Counted from the first letter of the stretch, positions 1-8,220 are shown. The stretch is DNA of 64,000 nucleotides from Amycolatopsis benzoatilytica AK 16/65 (GCF_000383915.1 NZ_KB912942.1:1772561-1836560), one strand, 5' to 3'. Notes: generated from the letters alone by a model not told the origin. Numbers and translations: made by a program.

Positions 1-287
1 GGCTTTCCGAGGCGGAGCTGGCGAGCGTCCTGAACGCGGCGGATTGGGTCACCAGCGCCCTGCTTGCGGTCGCGGCCGCGGCGGGCGACGAGATGCCCGT
101 CGGGATCGGCCCGGACCGCGCGGTGGTCCACCAGGCGACCGGGATGGTGATCGCGGAGTTCACCGTCCCGGCGGCGCAGGCTCTTGCGCGGCTGCGCGGG
201 TACGCGTACGCCAGAGGAAGACTTCTCGAAGACGTCGCCGGCGATCTGGTCGCCCGGCGTCTGCACCCGCGGGAGATCGAAACATGA
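1..287 (+). CDS. ANTAR-domain regulator, C-terminal part (cut by window edge)
   Basis: An open frame enters from the left edge (codons begin at base 3) and ends at 285-287. The visible residues (LSEAELASVLNAADWV..., then a stretch with VVHQATGMVIAEF and ALARLRGYAYARGRLLEDVAGDLVARRL) match the three-helix ANTAR fold, which binds paired hexaloop RNA hairpins and antiterminates transcription. The usual QAKG-type motif appears here as HQATGMV. The N-terminal sensor, probably GAF, lies outside the window. The gene sits 70 bp before a complete GAF-ANTAR gene on the same strand, so the two may be co-expressed. Family is fairly certain, target RNA unknown. Confidence 0.75.
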   Translation, partial: LSEAELASVLNAADWVTSALLAVAAAAGDEMPVGIGPDRAVVHQATGMVIAEFTVPAAQALARLRGYAYARGRLLEDVAGDLVARRLHPREIET

Positions 288-357
288 TTCCGGACGGACC
301 GCCGGGATCCCCGGCGAGGCGCGCGCTCGGACGTCTTTGGAGGGAAGGAGAGGCACC

Positions 358-1122
358 ATGAGTGACGAGCTCGCGACCGCGGTGACACCGTCCAGCGAGA
401 ACCTGCTGCTGCGCGCGTTCGTGGACATGGCCGACACGCTGGTGGACGACTACGACGTGGCGGACATGCTGCACCGGCTCGCGGGGTACTGCGTCGAGCT
501 GCTCGGCGCTTCGGCGGCCGGGTTGCTGCTGGCCGACCAGCGAGGCGGCCTCCAGGTGGCGGCGTCGTCCCACGAAAGCAGCCGCCTGCTCGAATTGCTG
601 CAGCTGCAGACCGAGCAAGGCCCGTGCCTGGACGCTTACCGGGCAGGGGAGCCGGTGCAAGTGGACGACCTGACCGCGGCGGTGGACCAGTGGCCGCTGT
701 TCTCCCCGGCCGCGCTCGCCGAGGGCTTCCGCTCGGTGCACGCGCTGCCGTTGCGGCTGCGCAGGCAGGTGATCGGCACGCTGAACCTGTTCGGCCGGGA
801 AACCGGTCCGCTGGGCGAGCAGCAGCTCCGAACCGCCCGCGCGCTGGCCGACATCGCCACGATCGGGATCCTGCAGGAGCGCGCGATTCGCCGCGGCGAG
901 CAGCTGACCGAGCAGCTGCAGCATGCGCTGACCAGCCGGGTCGTCATCGAGCAGGCCAAAGGCGTGGTCGCGCACGCCGGCGGGCTGGCGATGGAGGATG
1001 CGTTCGAGCAGCTGCGGGCCTACAGCCGCCAGCACAACGAGCGGCTCAGCGAGGTGGCCGAAGCGGTGGCGCGCACCGAGTTGTCGCCGTGGCGGGTTCT
1101 CGACAGCGAACCGGCCGGCTGA
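358..1122 (+). CDS. GAF-ANTAR transcription antitermination regulator
   Basis: A 254-aa cytoplasmic protein. An N-terminal GAF sensor covers roughly residues 15-170, with the recurring features DMADTLVDDYDVADML, EQGPCLDAY and GTLNLFGRE. The ANTAR RNA-binding domain covers about 180-240 (SRVVIEQAKGVVAHAGG...AFEQLRAYSR). ANTAR proteins bind dual-hexaloop RNA and prevent termination when the sensor is activated. The ATG at 358 is chosen for the strong GGAGGGAAGGAGAGG stretch just upstream and because homology begins there. It is a close paralogue of the gene at 41804-42574 (shared IDMADTL/VDMADTL, DDY and WPLF motifs). Signal unknown. Confidence 0.92.
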   Translation: MSDELATAVTPSSENLLLRAFVDMADTLVDDYDVADMLHRLAGYCVELLGASAAGLLLADQRGGLQVAASSHESSRLLELLQLQTEQGPCLDAYRAGEPVQVDDLTAAVDQWPLFSPAALAEGFRSVHALPLRLRRQVIGTLNLFGRETGPLGEQQLRTARALADIATIGILQERAIRRGEQLTEQLQHALTSRVVIEQAKGVVAHAGGLAMEDAFEQLRAYSRQHNERLSEVAEAVARTELSPWRVLDSEPAG

Positions 1123-1197
1123 GCCGGCCGCGGTGCACGGCGCGACCAGGTGGCCTCCGGTTGTGACCGAGGTCGCCGGTTAGCCCGAACGGACGTC

Positions 1198-1227
1198 TTG
1201 GCACGGCCTGGCGGCCGACGCTAGCGT
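1198..1227 (+). promoter_or_regulatory. possible housekeeping promoter
   Basis: TTGGCA at 1198-1203 and TAGCGT at 1222-1227 are separated by 18 bp, a fair match to a sigma70-type promoter. They lie about 125 bp before the next forward gene. Only these hexamers support it. Confidence 0.3.
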
Positions 1228-1352
1228 AAAGGGCAGCCCGGTAACCGGACCGCCTCCGCGGCCTGCCCGAGCTTGTGCAGATGCCGCTTGTGCCCGTGCC
1301 CCCGGCTTTCTGACATCTGCGACATAGAGCCTGCTGCCTTCCTGGAGTGCTG

Positions 1353-1757
1353 ATGTCGCGTCCTTCCCCCGAAGTCGTTTTTCATGCCCGCCGTACGAGA
1401 GTGTGCGGAAGCTGCGGCGATCCGGTGCCGCCCGGAAAGCTGCAGACCGCGTTGGTTCCGGACTCGTCCAGCGTCGAGTTCGTGGATTCCGCCCGGCGCG
1501 GGCAGCGCCTCGTCTACGCCTGCTGCGACGAGCACATGAGCCTGCTGGTGCAGCAGGCCCGGCGCGACTGGGTCGACGAGCAGTGGTGGTTCGAGCTGTT
1601 GTGCCAGGCCAGCCTGGTGCCGAGGATGGCGCACGCGTCGTTGCCGGAGGTGGCGCGGCGGGCGCGGTTGTCCGGCGGGAAGCTCGAAGCCGCATTGAAA
1701 TGGAATGCCGGGTGCGAGCACCCGGTGCAGCGGTTGCCCGGCGGGCAGCCCTGCTGA
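1353..1757 (+). CDS. Cys-rich protein with possible zinc site
   Basis: A 134-aa protein with no family I can name. Near the N-terminus CGSCGDP gives a CxxC pair, and about 45 residues later a CCDEH motif follows (ACCDEHMSLL). Together these could form a zinc ribbon. The middle is rich in Trp and acidic residues (WVDEQWWFELL), followed by a basic helix (LPEVARRARLSGGKLEAAL) and a final Cys. ATG 1353 is preferred over GTG 1347 because TGGAG lies five bases before it. It is on its own transcription unit, convergent with the following membrane protein gene. Function unknown. Confidence 0.6.
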   Translation: MSRPSPEVVFHARRTRVCGSCGDPVPPGKLQTALVPDSSSVEFVDSARRGQRLVYACCDEHMSLLVQQARRDWVDEQWWFELLCQASLVPRMAHASLPEVARRARLSGGKLEAALKWNAGCEHPVQRLPGGQPC

Positions 1758-1766
1758 CCGCGCCGG

Positions 1767-2387
1767 TCACGGAGTGCGCGGCCGAGTTCCGCCTCCGGCG
1801 TCGGCGGAGCGGAGATACCGGAACGGATCGCTCGAGGGACGTGCGCCGTTGTCCAGCCAACGCGCGAAGCCCGCCGGGTTGCGGCGTTCCAGCTCGTCGA
1901 GATAGCCCCGACGGGCGGTGACGACCGAGGCGTGCGCGTCTCCGTGGGTCCGCAGCAGCTGCAGGTAGCTGCGCTGCCAGAGCCGGCACAATTCCTCCAG
2001 CGCAAGAGTTTCGACCGGAGCGCCGGGTTCCGCGGGCGGCGGCACTGGCGGGGCCGGTTCAGCGGCGGTCCGGCGGAGAGCCCAGCCGCTCAGCGCGAGG
2101 CCGAGAGCGAGGCCGAGAGCGAGGCCGATCGCGACCACCACCGCGACGGCGAGGTGCAGCACCTCGCCGAGAACGAAACCCGCCGTCCCGGCCGCGGCGG
2201 CCGTCGTCAGCCGGGTCCGCAGCCCGGCCCGGCCCGCGGCACTGCCAGGCCGGATCGCCCAGACGAGAACCGCGCCGCCGGCGACCGCCAGGGCGGGGAA
2301 GAACAGCCACGCCGGCAGGGCCGAGCCGAGCGCGCACAAGACGAAGGCGCAAGTGCAGACGAGGCACCATTCGAGTCGAGCGAACAT
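1767..2387 (-). CDS. membrane protein with cytosolic helical tail
   Basis: A 206-aa protein. The first ~120 residues hold about four hydrophobic segments (start ARLEWCLVCTCAFVLCALG; a late one with the repeated GLALGLALGLAL). A Pro-rich linker (PAPPVPPPAEPGAP) leads to a soluble C-terminal region of ~80 residues with Trp and Arg (LCRLWQRSYLQLLRT, GYLDELERRNPAGFARWL). The ATG at 2385-2387 is preferred over upstream starts because the hydrophobic part begins there and GAGG lies upstream. It is divergent from the ABC transporter genes. No family recognised. Confidence 0.6.
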   Translation of the reverse strand: MFARLEWCLVCTCAFVLCALGSALPAWLFFPALAVAGGAVLVWAIRPGSAAGRAGLRTRLTTAAAAGTAGFVLGEVLHLAVAVVVAIGLALGLALGLALSGWALRRTAAEPAPPVPPPAEPGAPVETLALEELCRLWQRSYLQLLRTHGDAHASVVTARRGYLDELERRNPAGFARWLDNGARPSSDPFRYLRSADAGGGTRPRTP

Positions 2388-2692
2388 GGCGCACCTCGGG
2401 TCGGTCGTCGGGTCTGGTTCGGTATCCGGCAAACCGTAGAGACAGCCGCCGCGCGGGGAGCAGGGCCGGAGGCACCAGGCGGCGAGGACGTTGGGCCCGG
2501 ACCGGGCAAACCGGCGCGACGTTCGCCGCCGGCAGGACTGTCGGCTCTCGCACCGAGGTACTCCGGCTCTTCTGCGGTCTGCTCCGGGAAGCCATGCTGC
2601 GGCCGACCCACGGTGCCGAAGAGCAGCGGAAAGGCGGGAACGATGCACCCGTCCGCGATGCGTCGCGCCGGTGAGCGACAGCGGAGCCGGCC

Positions 2693-3424
2693 ATGACCAC
2701 CGTCGCCCCGGCCGCGGTCGAGGTGGCCGGGCTGCGGGTCGTGCGCGGCGGCCGGGAGGTCTTGCGGGGCGTCGGGTTCGCGGTCGCGCCCGGCACGGTC
2801 ACCGGCGTGCTCGGACCCAACGGCGGCGGCAAAAGCACGCTGCTGCGGTCGATCGTCGGCGTGCAGATCGTGGCAGGCGGCTCGGTGACGGTCCTCGGGC
2901 TCCCCGCCGGCCATCCCGATCTGCGGCACCGGATCGGCTACGCGACCCAGGAGCCAGCGGTCTACGCCGACCTCACTGTGTACGAGGCGCTCCGCTACTT
3001 CGCGACCGTGCTCGGCTCAGGGGCGGCCTCGGTGCGGCGGGCGATTCGCGAAGTCGGGCTGGAACAATCGGCGCGGAAGCTTGTCGGCGCGTTGTCCGGC
3101 GGCCAGCGCGCCCGCGCGAACCTGGCCGTGGCGCTGCTGGGCGAGCCGGAGCTGCTGGTGCTGGACGAACCGACCGTCGGCTGCGATCCCGAGCTGCGCG
3201 AACAGCTGTGGCAGCTGTTTCGCGAGCGCGCCGCCGCGGGCACCACGCTGCTGATCTCCAGCCACGTGATGGACGAGGCGGCCCGTTGCGAACGCCTGCT
3301 GCTCATCCGCGAAGGGCAGCTGCTCGCCGCCGCCACCCCGGCGGAATTGCGCCGGCGCACCGGGACGGACGACCTGGAACAGGCGTTCCTGCGGCTGATC
3401 CGGAGAAGCGAGCTGACCGCATGA
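2693..3424 (+). CDS. ABC transporter ATP-binding protein (export type)
   Basis: A 243-aa nucleotide-binding subunit. Walker A reads GPNGGGKST, with Gly in place of the usual Ala in GPNGAGKST. The Q-loop is in GYATQEPAVYADLT, the signature is LSGGQRARANLAVALL, and Walker B with the D-loop is LLVLDEPTVGCDP. The switch His is in LLISSHVMDEA. The short C-terminus and EQAFLRLI ending are typical of DrrA/CcmA-like drug or lipid exporters. Its stop overlaps the ATG of the permease by 4 bp, so the pair is translationally coupled. Substrate unknown. Confidence 0.93.
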   Translation: MTTVAPAAVEVAGLRVVRGGREVLRGVGFAVAPGTVTGVLGPNGGGKSTLLRSIVGVQIVAGGSVTVLGLPAGHPDLRHRIGYATQEPAVYADLTVYEALRYFATVLGSGAASVRRAIREVGLEQSARKLVGALSGGQRARANLAVALLGEPELLVLDEPTVGCDPELREQLWQLFRERAAAGTTLLISSHVMDEAARCERLLLIREGQLLAAATPAELRRRTGTDDLEQAFLRLIRRSELTA

Positions 3425-4158
3425 GCCACGCGACGATGACCGCGGCGACCGCCCAGCGGATCCTGACCCAGCTGCGGCACGACCCGCGCACCGTCGCGCT
3501 GCTGATGATCGTGCCGACCGCGCTGATGGTGCTGCTGCGATACGTGCTCGATTCGGCGGCGCAGTTCAGCGCGGTCGCGCCCGCGCTGCTGGGCGTCTTC
3601 CCGTTCACGATCATGTTCCTGCTGACGTCGGTGAGCACCCTGCGCGAACGGACCAGCGGCACCCTGGAACGGCTGATGGCGCTCCCGCTCGGCAAACTGG
3701 ACCTGCTGGCCGGCTACGCGATCGCGTTCGGTCTGCTCGCGGTCGCCCAGGTAGTCGTCGCCACCGGGGTTTCCCTGCTGTGGCTGGGGCTGACCGTCAA
3801 AGGCGCGTTGTGGACGCTGCTGCTGATCACCGTGCTCGACGCGCTGCTCGGCACCGCGCTCGGGTTGCTGGTCAGCGCGTTCGCCCGGACCGAATTCCAG
3901 GCCGTGCAGTTCATGCCGGTGGTGGTGCTGCCGCAGATCCTGCTGTGCGGGCTGTTCGTGCCGCGCGGCTCGATGGGCTGGGTGCTGAACGTGCTGTCCG
4001 ATCTGATGCCGTTGTCCTACGCGGTGGACGCGCTCACGCACGTCACCCGTTCCGCGGAAATCGACGGCACGCTGGTGCGCAACATGCTGATCGTGGCCGG
4101 CTGCGCGGCGCTGGCTTTGATCGTCGGTGCGGCGACGCTGCGCCGCCGGACTCCGTGA
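3421..4158 (+). CDS. ABC-2 type transporter permease
   Basis: A 245-aa membrane subunit with about six transmembrane segments in ABC-2 arrangement. It contains the characteristic RERTSGTLERLMALPLGKLDLL motif after the second helix and SDLMPLSYAVDAL before the last one. It forms an exporter with the ATPase encoded immediately upstream (ATGA overlap). A perfect GC hairpin lies 3 bp after its stop. Drug, lipid or polymer export is usual for this family; the substrate cannot be read from sequence. Confidence 0.93.
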   Translation: MSHATMTAATAQRILTQLRHDPRTVALLMIVPTALMVLLRYVLDSAAQFSAVAPALLGVFPFTIMFLLTSVSTLRERTSGTLERLMALPLGKLDLLAGYAIAFGLLAVAQVVVATGVSLLWLGLTVKGALWTLLLITVLDALLGTALGLLVSAFARTEFQAVQFMPVVVLPQILLCGLFVPRGSMGWVLNVLSDLMPLSYAVDALTHVTRSAEIDGTLVRNMLIVAGCAALALIVGAATLRRRTP

Positions 4159-4160
4159 GC

Positions 4161-4180
4161 CGGCCGGGAAGGCCCGGCCG
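4161..4180 (+). terminator. GC hairpin after ABC exporter operon
   Basis: CGGCCGGG and CCCGGCCG form a perfect 8-bp stem around an AAGG loop, right after the permease stop. There is no T-tract, as is common for actinobacterial terminators. Confidence 0.6.
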
Positions 4181-4201
4181 AGACGGACCAAGGCTGAGCT
4201 A

Positions 4202-4215
4202 GGGACTTTAGTCCT
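4202..4215 (+). promoter_or_regulatory. DosR/DevR-like box
   Basis: GGGACTTTAGTCCT is a near-perfect palindrome, 13 of 14 against the mycobacterial DosR core GGGACTWWAGTCCC. It lies about 93 bp before the flavin split-barrel gene. It is one of the two best copies in this window and anchors the set of related sites described in the findings. Confidence 0.7.
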
Positions 4216-4307
4216 TGCGGCCGCAGACGTCCGGCGGTGCGCACAGCCCGGCGCGAGGCGTTGAGTTCTCAGTGCCGGAGCGGTCGGACCGGGGGAGGAG
4301 CAGGACG

Positions 4308-4730
4308 ATGGAAAGCGGGACGTTGACGCATCGGGACTGCGTCCGGCTGCTCCGGTCGGCCGGGCCCAGCCGGTGCGGGTCGGTTTCGATCGACGGGCTC
4401 GCTCCGGTGCTGCTTGCCTGCCTCGTGCTCGACGACGGCGACGTGCTGATCCCGGCCCTCCCGGACAGCCCGCTGGTGCGTGCGGCCGCGCTGCGTCCGG
4501 TCGCGGTCGAGTTCGCCTGCGGCGACCCGGGCGCGGGCGGGCACTGGACGGTGCGGGGGATCGGCCTGGCCCGGCTCCTCGCCGGCTCCGACGTCCCCCG
4601 GCCGCGGACGACCGTCCTGGCGACGCTGCCCCACGCGGGCGGCGGCCTGCGCGTCGTGGTGGCCCGCTATCACGGCACCCGGACGCCATCGGTGGCGATC
4701 CCGCTGCCGCGCCCCGGCGAATCCGGCTGA
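4308..4730 (+). CDS. pyridoxamine 5'-phosphate oxidase-like split-barrel protein
   Basis: A 140-aa protein resembling the small FMN/F420-binding split-barrel (PNPOx-like) proteins. It opens LTHRDCVRLLRSAG, followed by alternating beta strands (RCGSVSIDGLAPVLLACLVLDDGDVLIPA) and a VEFACGD strand. Small proteins of this kind are typical members of mycobacterial dormancy regulons (Rv3129-like). The ATG at 4308 is preceded by GGGGGAGGAG. A DosR-like box sits upstream and pspA follows after ~100 bp. Cofactor and substrate are unknown; family assignment is by strand pattern and context. Confidence 0.65.
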   Translation: MESGTLTHRDCVRLLRSAGPSRCGSVSIDGLAPVLLACLVLDDGDVLIPALPDSPLVRAAALRPVAVEFACGDPGAGGHWTVRGIGLARLLAGSDVPRPRTTVLATLPHAGGGLRVVVARYHGTRTPSVAIPLPRPGESG

Positions 4731-4758
4731 CCGGCAGCGGTGACCTCCGCCCTCCGAG

Positions 4759-4777
4759 CGGACTTCCTTGGTCCCTG
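4759..4777 (+). promoter_or_regulatory. weak DosR-like half-palindrome before pspA
   Basis: CGGACTTCCTTGGTCCCTG has a good right half (CTTGGTCCC) but the left half is out of spacing. It lies about 57 bp before pspA. Tentative. Confidence 0.25.
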
Positions 4778-4833
4778 CCCGGCCGCGCCCGGGAGGACGA
4801 CGCTCGGAAGTGCCGTCGGAAGGAGGCAGGGAC

Positions 4834-5571
4834 GTGAGCATTACCCGACGCCTGGCGCTGCTGTTCCGCGTAAAGGCAACCAAAGCGCTCGATCGTGCGG
4901 AGGACCCGCGCGAGGTGCTGGACTACTCGTATCAGCGGCAGCAGGAGATGCTGGCCAAGGTGCGCCGGGGCCTGGCTGACGTAGCGACCAGCCGCAAGCG
5001 CCTGGAGTTGCAGGCGCGGCAGCTGCAGCAGTCGGCCGACCGGTTGCAGAGCCAAGCCGCGCAAGCAGTCGGCCAAGGCCAGGACGCACTGGCCAGGGAA
5101 GCGCTGACTCGCCGGGCCGCCGCGCTGGCACAGATCGAAGACCTCCAGCCGCAGCACGACGCGCTCAAGTCCGAAGAGGACAAGCTGATCGTCGCGCAGC
5201 AGCGGCTGCAGGCGAAGGTCGAGGCGTTCCGCACGCGCAAGGAGACGATCAAGGCGACTTACACGGCGGCCGAAGCGCAGACGAAGATCAGCGAAGCGGT
5301 GTCCGGCATCTCCGAAGAGATGGGCGACGTCGGCCTCGCGATGCAGCGCGCGGAGGATAAGACCGCGCAGATGCAGTCGCGGGCGGCCGCTCTGGACGAC
5401 CTGATGGCCTCCGGGGCGCTCGACGACGCGACCGCCGCACTCGGGCCGCACGACGACATCCAAGCCGCGTTGTCGGCAGGCAAGGCGCCGGACATCGACG
5501 CCGAACTCGCGCAGTTGAAGGCCGCCTCCGCGCCGGCGCAGCTGGAATCGCCCAAGGAGGCGCAGTCGTGA
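4834..5571 (+). CDS. pspA: phage shock protein A family (PspA/IM30)
   Basis: A 245-aa, almost entirely helical protein. It begins SITRRLALLFRVKATKALDRAEDP, the amphipathic membrane-binding helix of the family. Long charged coiled coils follow (RKRLELQARQLQQSADRLQ, EDKLIVAQQRLQAKVEAFR). PspA/IM30 (ESCRT-III-like) assembles on damaged membranes to hold the proton gradient. The GTG at 4834 has GGAGG 8 bp upstream. Its stop overlaps the start of pspAA (GTGA). Order pspA-pspAA-htpX-pspAB is the actinobacterial Psp arrangement. Confidence 0.95.
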   Translation: MSITRRLALLFRVKATKALDRAEDPREVLDYSYQRQQEMLAKVRRGLADVATSRKRLELQARQLQQSADRLQSQAAQAVGQGQDALAREALTRRAAALAQIEDLQPQHDALKSEEDKLIVAQQRLQAKVEAFRTRKETIKATYTAAEAQTKISEAVSGISEEMGDVGLAMQRAEDKTAQMQSRAAALDDLMASGALDDATAALGPHDDIQAALSAGKAPDIDAELAQLKAASAPAQLESPKEAQS

Positions 5572-5846
5572 TCATCCGCATTCTGGGGCAGGGGCAGTAC
5601 GACGTGGCCGCTGCCGGAGTGGACCGGCTCAACGAGCTGGACGCCCGCTTGCAGGACGCTGCCGAATCCGGCGACGCAGCCGGTTTCGCCGCCGCGCTGC
5701 GGACGCTCGTCGCCGAAGTGCGCAATGTCGGCGAGCAGCTGCCCGAGGACGCGCTCGTCGTCTCGGACCTGCTCTTGCCCGCCGAGGACAGCGACCTGGA
5801 GCAGGTGCGGGCGCTGCTGTCCGACGAGGGTCTCATCCCCGGATAG
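5568..5846 (+). CDS. pspAA: PspA-associated protein PspAA
   Basis: A 92-aa protein beginning IIRILGQGQYDVAAAGVDRLNELD, the characteristic start of the small PspAA partner found beside actinobacterial pspA. It ends with an acidic helix (PAEDSDLEQVRALLSDEGLIPG). It overlaps pspA by 4 bp and is followed 4 bp later by htpX. It probably tunes PspA in the same envelope-stress operon; its mechanism is unproven. Confidence 0.88.
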   Translation: MIIRILGQGQYDVAAAGVDRLNELDARLQDAAESGDAAGFAAALRTLVAEVRNVGEQLPEDALVVSDLLLPAEDSDLEQVRALLSDEGLIPG

Positions 5847-5850
5847 TCCG

Positions 5851-6753
5851 ATGCGCACCCGGTTCCGGCCCGACCGCCAGCTCACCGTCCGCATGCTGGC
5901 CACGCTTGTTCTGCTGACGTTGGTCTACGCGGCGTTCGTCGCCGCGCTCGTCCTGCTGGTCAAATCCGTCGCCTTGGTGGTGCTGATCGCCGGCGGTCTG
6001 CTGTTCGCCCAGTACTGGTTCGCCGACCGGATCGCACTGCGCGCGATGAACGCCCGCATTGTCACGCCGGAAGAGGCTCCGCGGCTGCACGGCATCGTCG
6101 ATCGGCTCTGCGCGACCGCCGACATGCCCAAACCGCGGCTCGCGGTGGCGGACACCGAACTGCCGAACGCTTTCGCGACCGGACGCAGCACCGACCGTGC
6201 GGTGGTGTGCGTGACTACCGGGTTGATGCGCCGGCTGGACACCGAGGAACTCGAAGGGGTGCTGGCGCACGAGCTGTCGCATGTCGCGCACCGGGACGTC
6301 GTGGTGATGACGATCGCCTCGTTCCTCGGCGTCCTGGCCGGGCTCGTAGTCCGGTTTTCCTTCTATTCCGGCACTTTCGGCGGCGGGCGCTCGCGGGACA
6401 ACACTTTCCCGGTGGTGCTGCTGGTGATGGCGGTGTCGGCGGCGGTGTACGTGCTCAGCTTCCTGCTGGTGCGCGCTCTCTCGCGGTACCGGGAGCTGGC
6501 GGCGGACCGCGCCGGGTCGATCCTCACCGGACGGCCGTCCGCGCTCGCTTCGGCGCTGACCAGGGTCACCGGCGACATCGGCCGGATTCCCACTCGCGAC
6601 CTGCGCGCCGCACAAGCGTTCAACGCGTTCTTCTTCGCTCCCGCACTCGGTGCGCAGCCGAGTGTGATGCATCTGCTCGCCACGCACCCGACGCTCCAGC
6701 AGCGGCTCGACCGGCTGGCGGCGTTGTCGACTGAGCTGGGCGAAGAGGTCTGA
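5851..6753 (+). CDS. htpX: HtpX-like membrane zinc metalloprotease
   Basis: A 300-aa M48-family protease. Two N-terminal hydrophobic segments (residues ~15-55) precede the catalytic HELSH motif (H140, E141, H144); the third zinc ligand is in RELAADRAG. Two further hydrophobic segments lie between them. HtpX degrades misfolded membrane proteins from the cytoplasmic side. It lies in the Psp operon, 4 bp after pspAA and 3 bp before pspAB. Start ATG 5851 matches the family N-terminus; an upstream in-frame extension would overlap pspAA. Confidence 0.93.
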   Translation: MRTRFRPDRQLTVRMLATLVLLTLVYAAFVAALVLLVKSVALVVLIAGGLLFAQYWFADRIALRAMNARIVTPEEAPRLHGIVDRLCATADMPKPRLAVADTELPNAFATGRSTDRAVVCVTTGLMRRLDTEELEGVLAHELSHVAHRDVVVMTIASFLGVLAGLVVRFSFYSGTFGGGRSRDNTFPVVLLVMAVSAAVYVLSFLLVRALSRYRELAADRAGSILTGRPSALASALTRVTGDIGRIPTRDLRAAQAFNAFFFAPALGAQPSVMHLLATHPTLQQRLDRLAALSTELGEEV

Positions 6754-6756
6754 GCG

Positions 6757-7335
6757 ATGGGTTTCTTCGACGCACTGCTCGGCCGTAGCGCTCCGGTGCC
6801 GCCGGACCTCGACGTGCTGTTCACCGTTCCGGGCGCGGCGGACACGCTGCAGGCCGCGCTCGGGTTCGCGCCGACCGGCGCCGGTGCGGTGTGCTTCAAG
6901 CCGGCGGAAGGCGGTGCGGCGGCGGCGTCCCGGCGCGAGATCGGCGACCTGCTTTCACTGGACCCGGCCCTGGTGCCGACGGTGACCGACGACGAGTTCG
7001 GCTACACCTGGGTCACCTGCCGGCAGGAGGTCGCGGACGTACCGGCGCTCGTGACGGGATTGCACGCGGTGAACGCCGCGCTCGTGGACGCCGGGTTCGG
7101 CTCTTCGCTGCTGTGCACCGTTCTCGGATTCCGGGGCGGCACCGAAGCCGCGCCGCGCCGGCTCGCCCTCGTGTACCTGTTCAAACGCGGCAGCTTCTAC
7201 CCGTTCGCCCCGACCGGCGACCAGCGCCGGGACACCTCGCTCGAGCTGCAGGCCCGCGCCGCGATCGGCACGGACCTGCCGATCGAGCCGGACCTCAGCC
7301 GCTGGTTCGCGCTCTGGGACGCGCCGGTGCCCTGA
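6757..7335 (+). CDS. pspAB: PspA-associated protein PspAB
   Basis: A 192-aa soluble protein starting MGFFDALLGRSAP, with the conserved body DEFGYTWVTCRQEV and LVYLFKRGSFYPFAP. It corresponds to the PspAB component that closes the pspA-pspAA-htpX-pspAB operon in actinobacteria. The biochemical role is not established; co-occurrence points to envelope-stress signalling or PspA regulation. A long palindrome follows and probably ends the transcript. Confidence 0.85.
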   Translation: MGFFDALLGRSAPVPPDLDVLFTVPGAADTLQAALGFAPTGAGAVCFKPAEGGAAAASRREIGDLLSLDPALVPTVTDDEFGYTWVTCRQEVADVPALVTGLHAVNAALVDAGFGSSLLCTVLGFRGGTEAAPRRLALVYLFKRGSFYPFAPTGDQRRDTSLELQARAAIGTDLPIEPDLSRWFALWDAPVP

Positions 7336-7432
7336 CAGCGGTCAGGTCGGGACGCCGGGAACTCAAGCCGGTCAGCTCGCAGCGTGCTGATCGGCCGTAA
7401 CGGACATCTGAGGCATCCAGTCCGTTTTCTTG

Positions 7433-7489
7433 AGTCCGTGAAGGGCCCCCTCAGGGAATCCAAGTCCCTCAAGGGGCCCTTCACGGACT
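7433..7489. repeat. long palindrome, likely bidirectional terminator
   Basis: AGTCCGTGAAGGGCCCC (7433-7449) and GGGGCCCTTCACGGACT (7473-7489) pair perfectly over 17 bp. The loop contains a further AGGGA/TCCCT stem. It sits between two convergent genes. I recall similar GTCCGTGAAGGG palindromes between genes in Amycolatopsis genomes, so it may be a dispersed repeat family; I see only this one copy here. Confidence 0.75.
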
Positions 7490-7500
7490 TGACCAACCGG

Positions 7501-8133
7501 TCAGGTCGGGATCTCACCCTGGGAAAGCAGGATCCGGTGCGCTTCCTGCGCTGCCCGCGCGGTGTGCCCGGAGCCGGGCTCGCTGTCCGGCAGCTGTTCC
7601 AGGCCCCGGGCGAGCGTGCTGATCGCGTCGGTCAGCGCCTCGACCCGGTCTTCCAGCGCGTTGATCCGCAGATGGTCCGGCGCGGCCGGGGAGCGGGGCG
7701 GCGCGGCCGGCCGGACGCCGTCGAGGGTGCCGCGGAGGCTTTCCGGCAGCAGCGCGAAGACGTGGTCGAGCTGGCCGGGCGAGCACAGCGCTGCCAGACC
7801 GGCGGAGACCGCACTGGCGGCGGCCGGCACGTCGGAGGCGCTGATGGTGGCTCCGGCGGCGAACCGGGACACGAATTCCTCCGCGGGGTAGCGGGTCGGG
7901 ACCTTGCTCGGGACCCAGCCGTCGTAGTAGATGCCGCGCAGCAGTTCGGGCAGCTGAGCGGCGAGATGGACGGCGCTGTCGACGGTGAGCCGGTCGCGCA
8001 CCAGGTGCAGCCAGGTCCGCACCACCCGGTGGACGTAGGGCCGGTCGTCGGTGCCGAGCCGGTGCGCGATCGTGGTGTACCACCGCTGGGCCGTCTGGTG
8101 CGCGTGGGCGAGTGGATCGGGGTGTGCGGTCAT
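7501..8133 (-). CDS. DUF2267 domain protein
   Basis: A 210-aa soluble protein whose central ~120 residues match DUF2267 (RWYTTIAHRLG, YVHRVVRTWLHLVRDRL, LAAQLPELLRGIYYDGW, DVPAAASAVSAGLAAL, LLPESLRGTLDG). A C-terminal coiled stretch (INALEDRVEALTDAISTLARGLEQL) follows. Function of the domain is unknown; it recurs in actinobacterial stress and hypoxia clusters. The ATG at 8131-8133 has AGGAGG upstream. It is divergent from a nitroreductase, and a DosR-like element lies in the shared upstream region. Confidence 0.85.
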   Translation of the reverse strand: MTAHPDPLAHAHQTAQRWYTTIAHRLGTDDRPYVHRVVRTWLHLVRDRLTVDSAVHLAAQLPELLRGIYYDGWVPSKVPTRYPAEEFVSRFAAGATISASDVPAAASAVSAGLAALCSPGQLDHVFALLPESLRGTLDGVRPAAPPRSPAAPDHLRINALEDRVEALTDAISTLARGLEQLPDSEPGSGHTARAAQEAHRILLSQGEIPT

Positions 8134-8220
8134 CGGGCCCTCCTGCCGTGTCGAGATCTCCACCTTCGGTCCCGGCCCCGGGGCCGGGACAGGGCAGAAG
8201 GACCCGAACCGCACGGCCGC

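Noticed and set aside
2485..2498. AGGACGTTGGGCCC as another DosR-like box
   Set aside because: It differs at two fixed positions, and such sites are expected many times by chance here; the neighbouring genes are not typical of the regulon.
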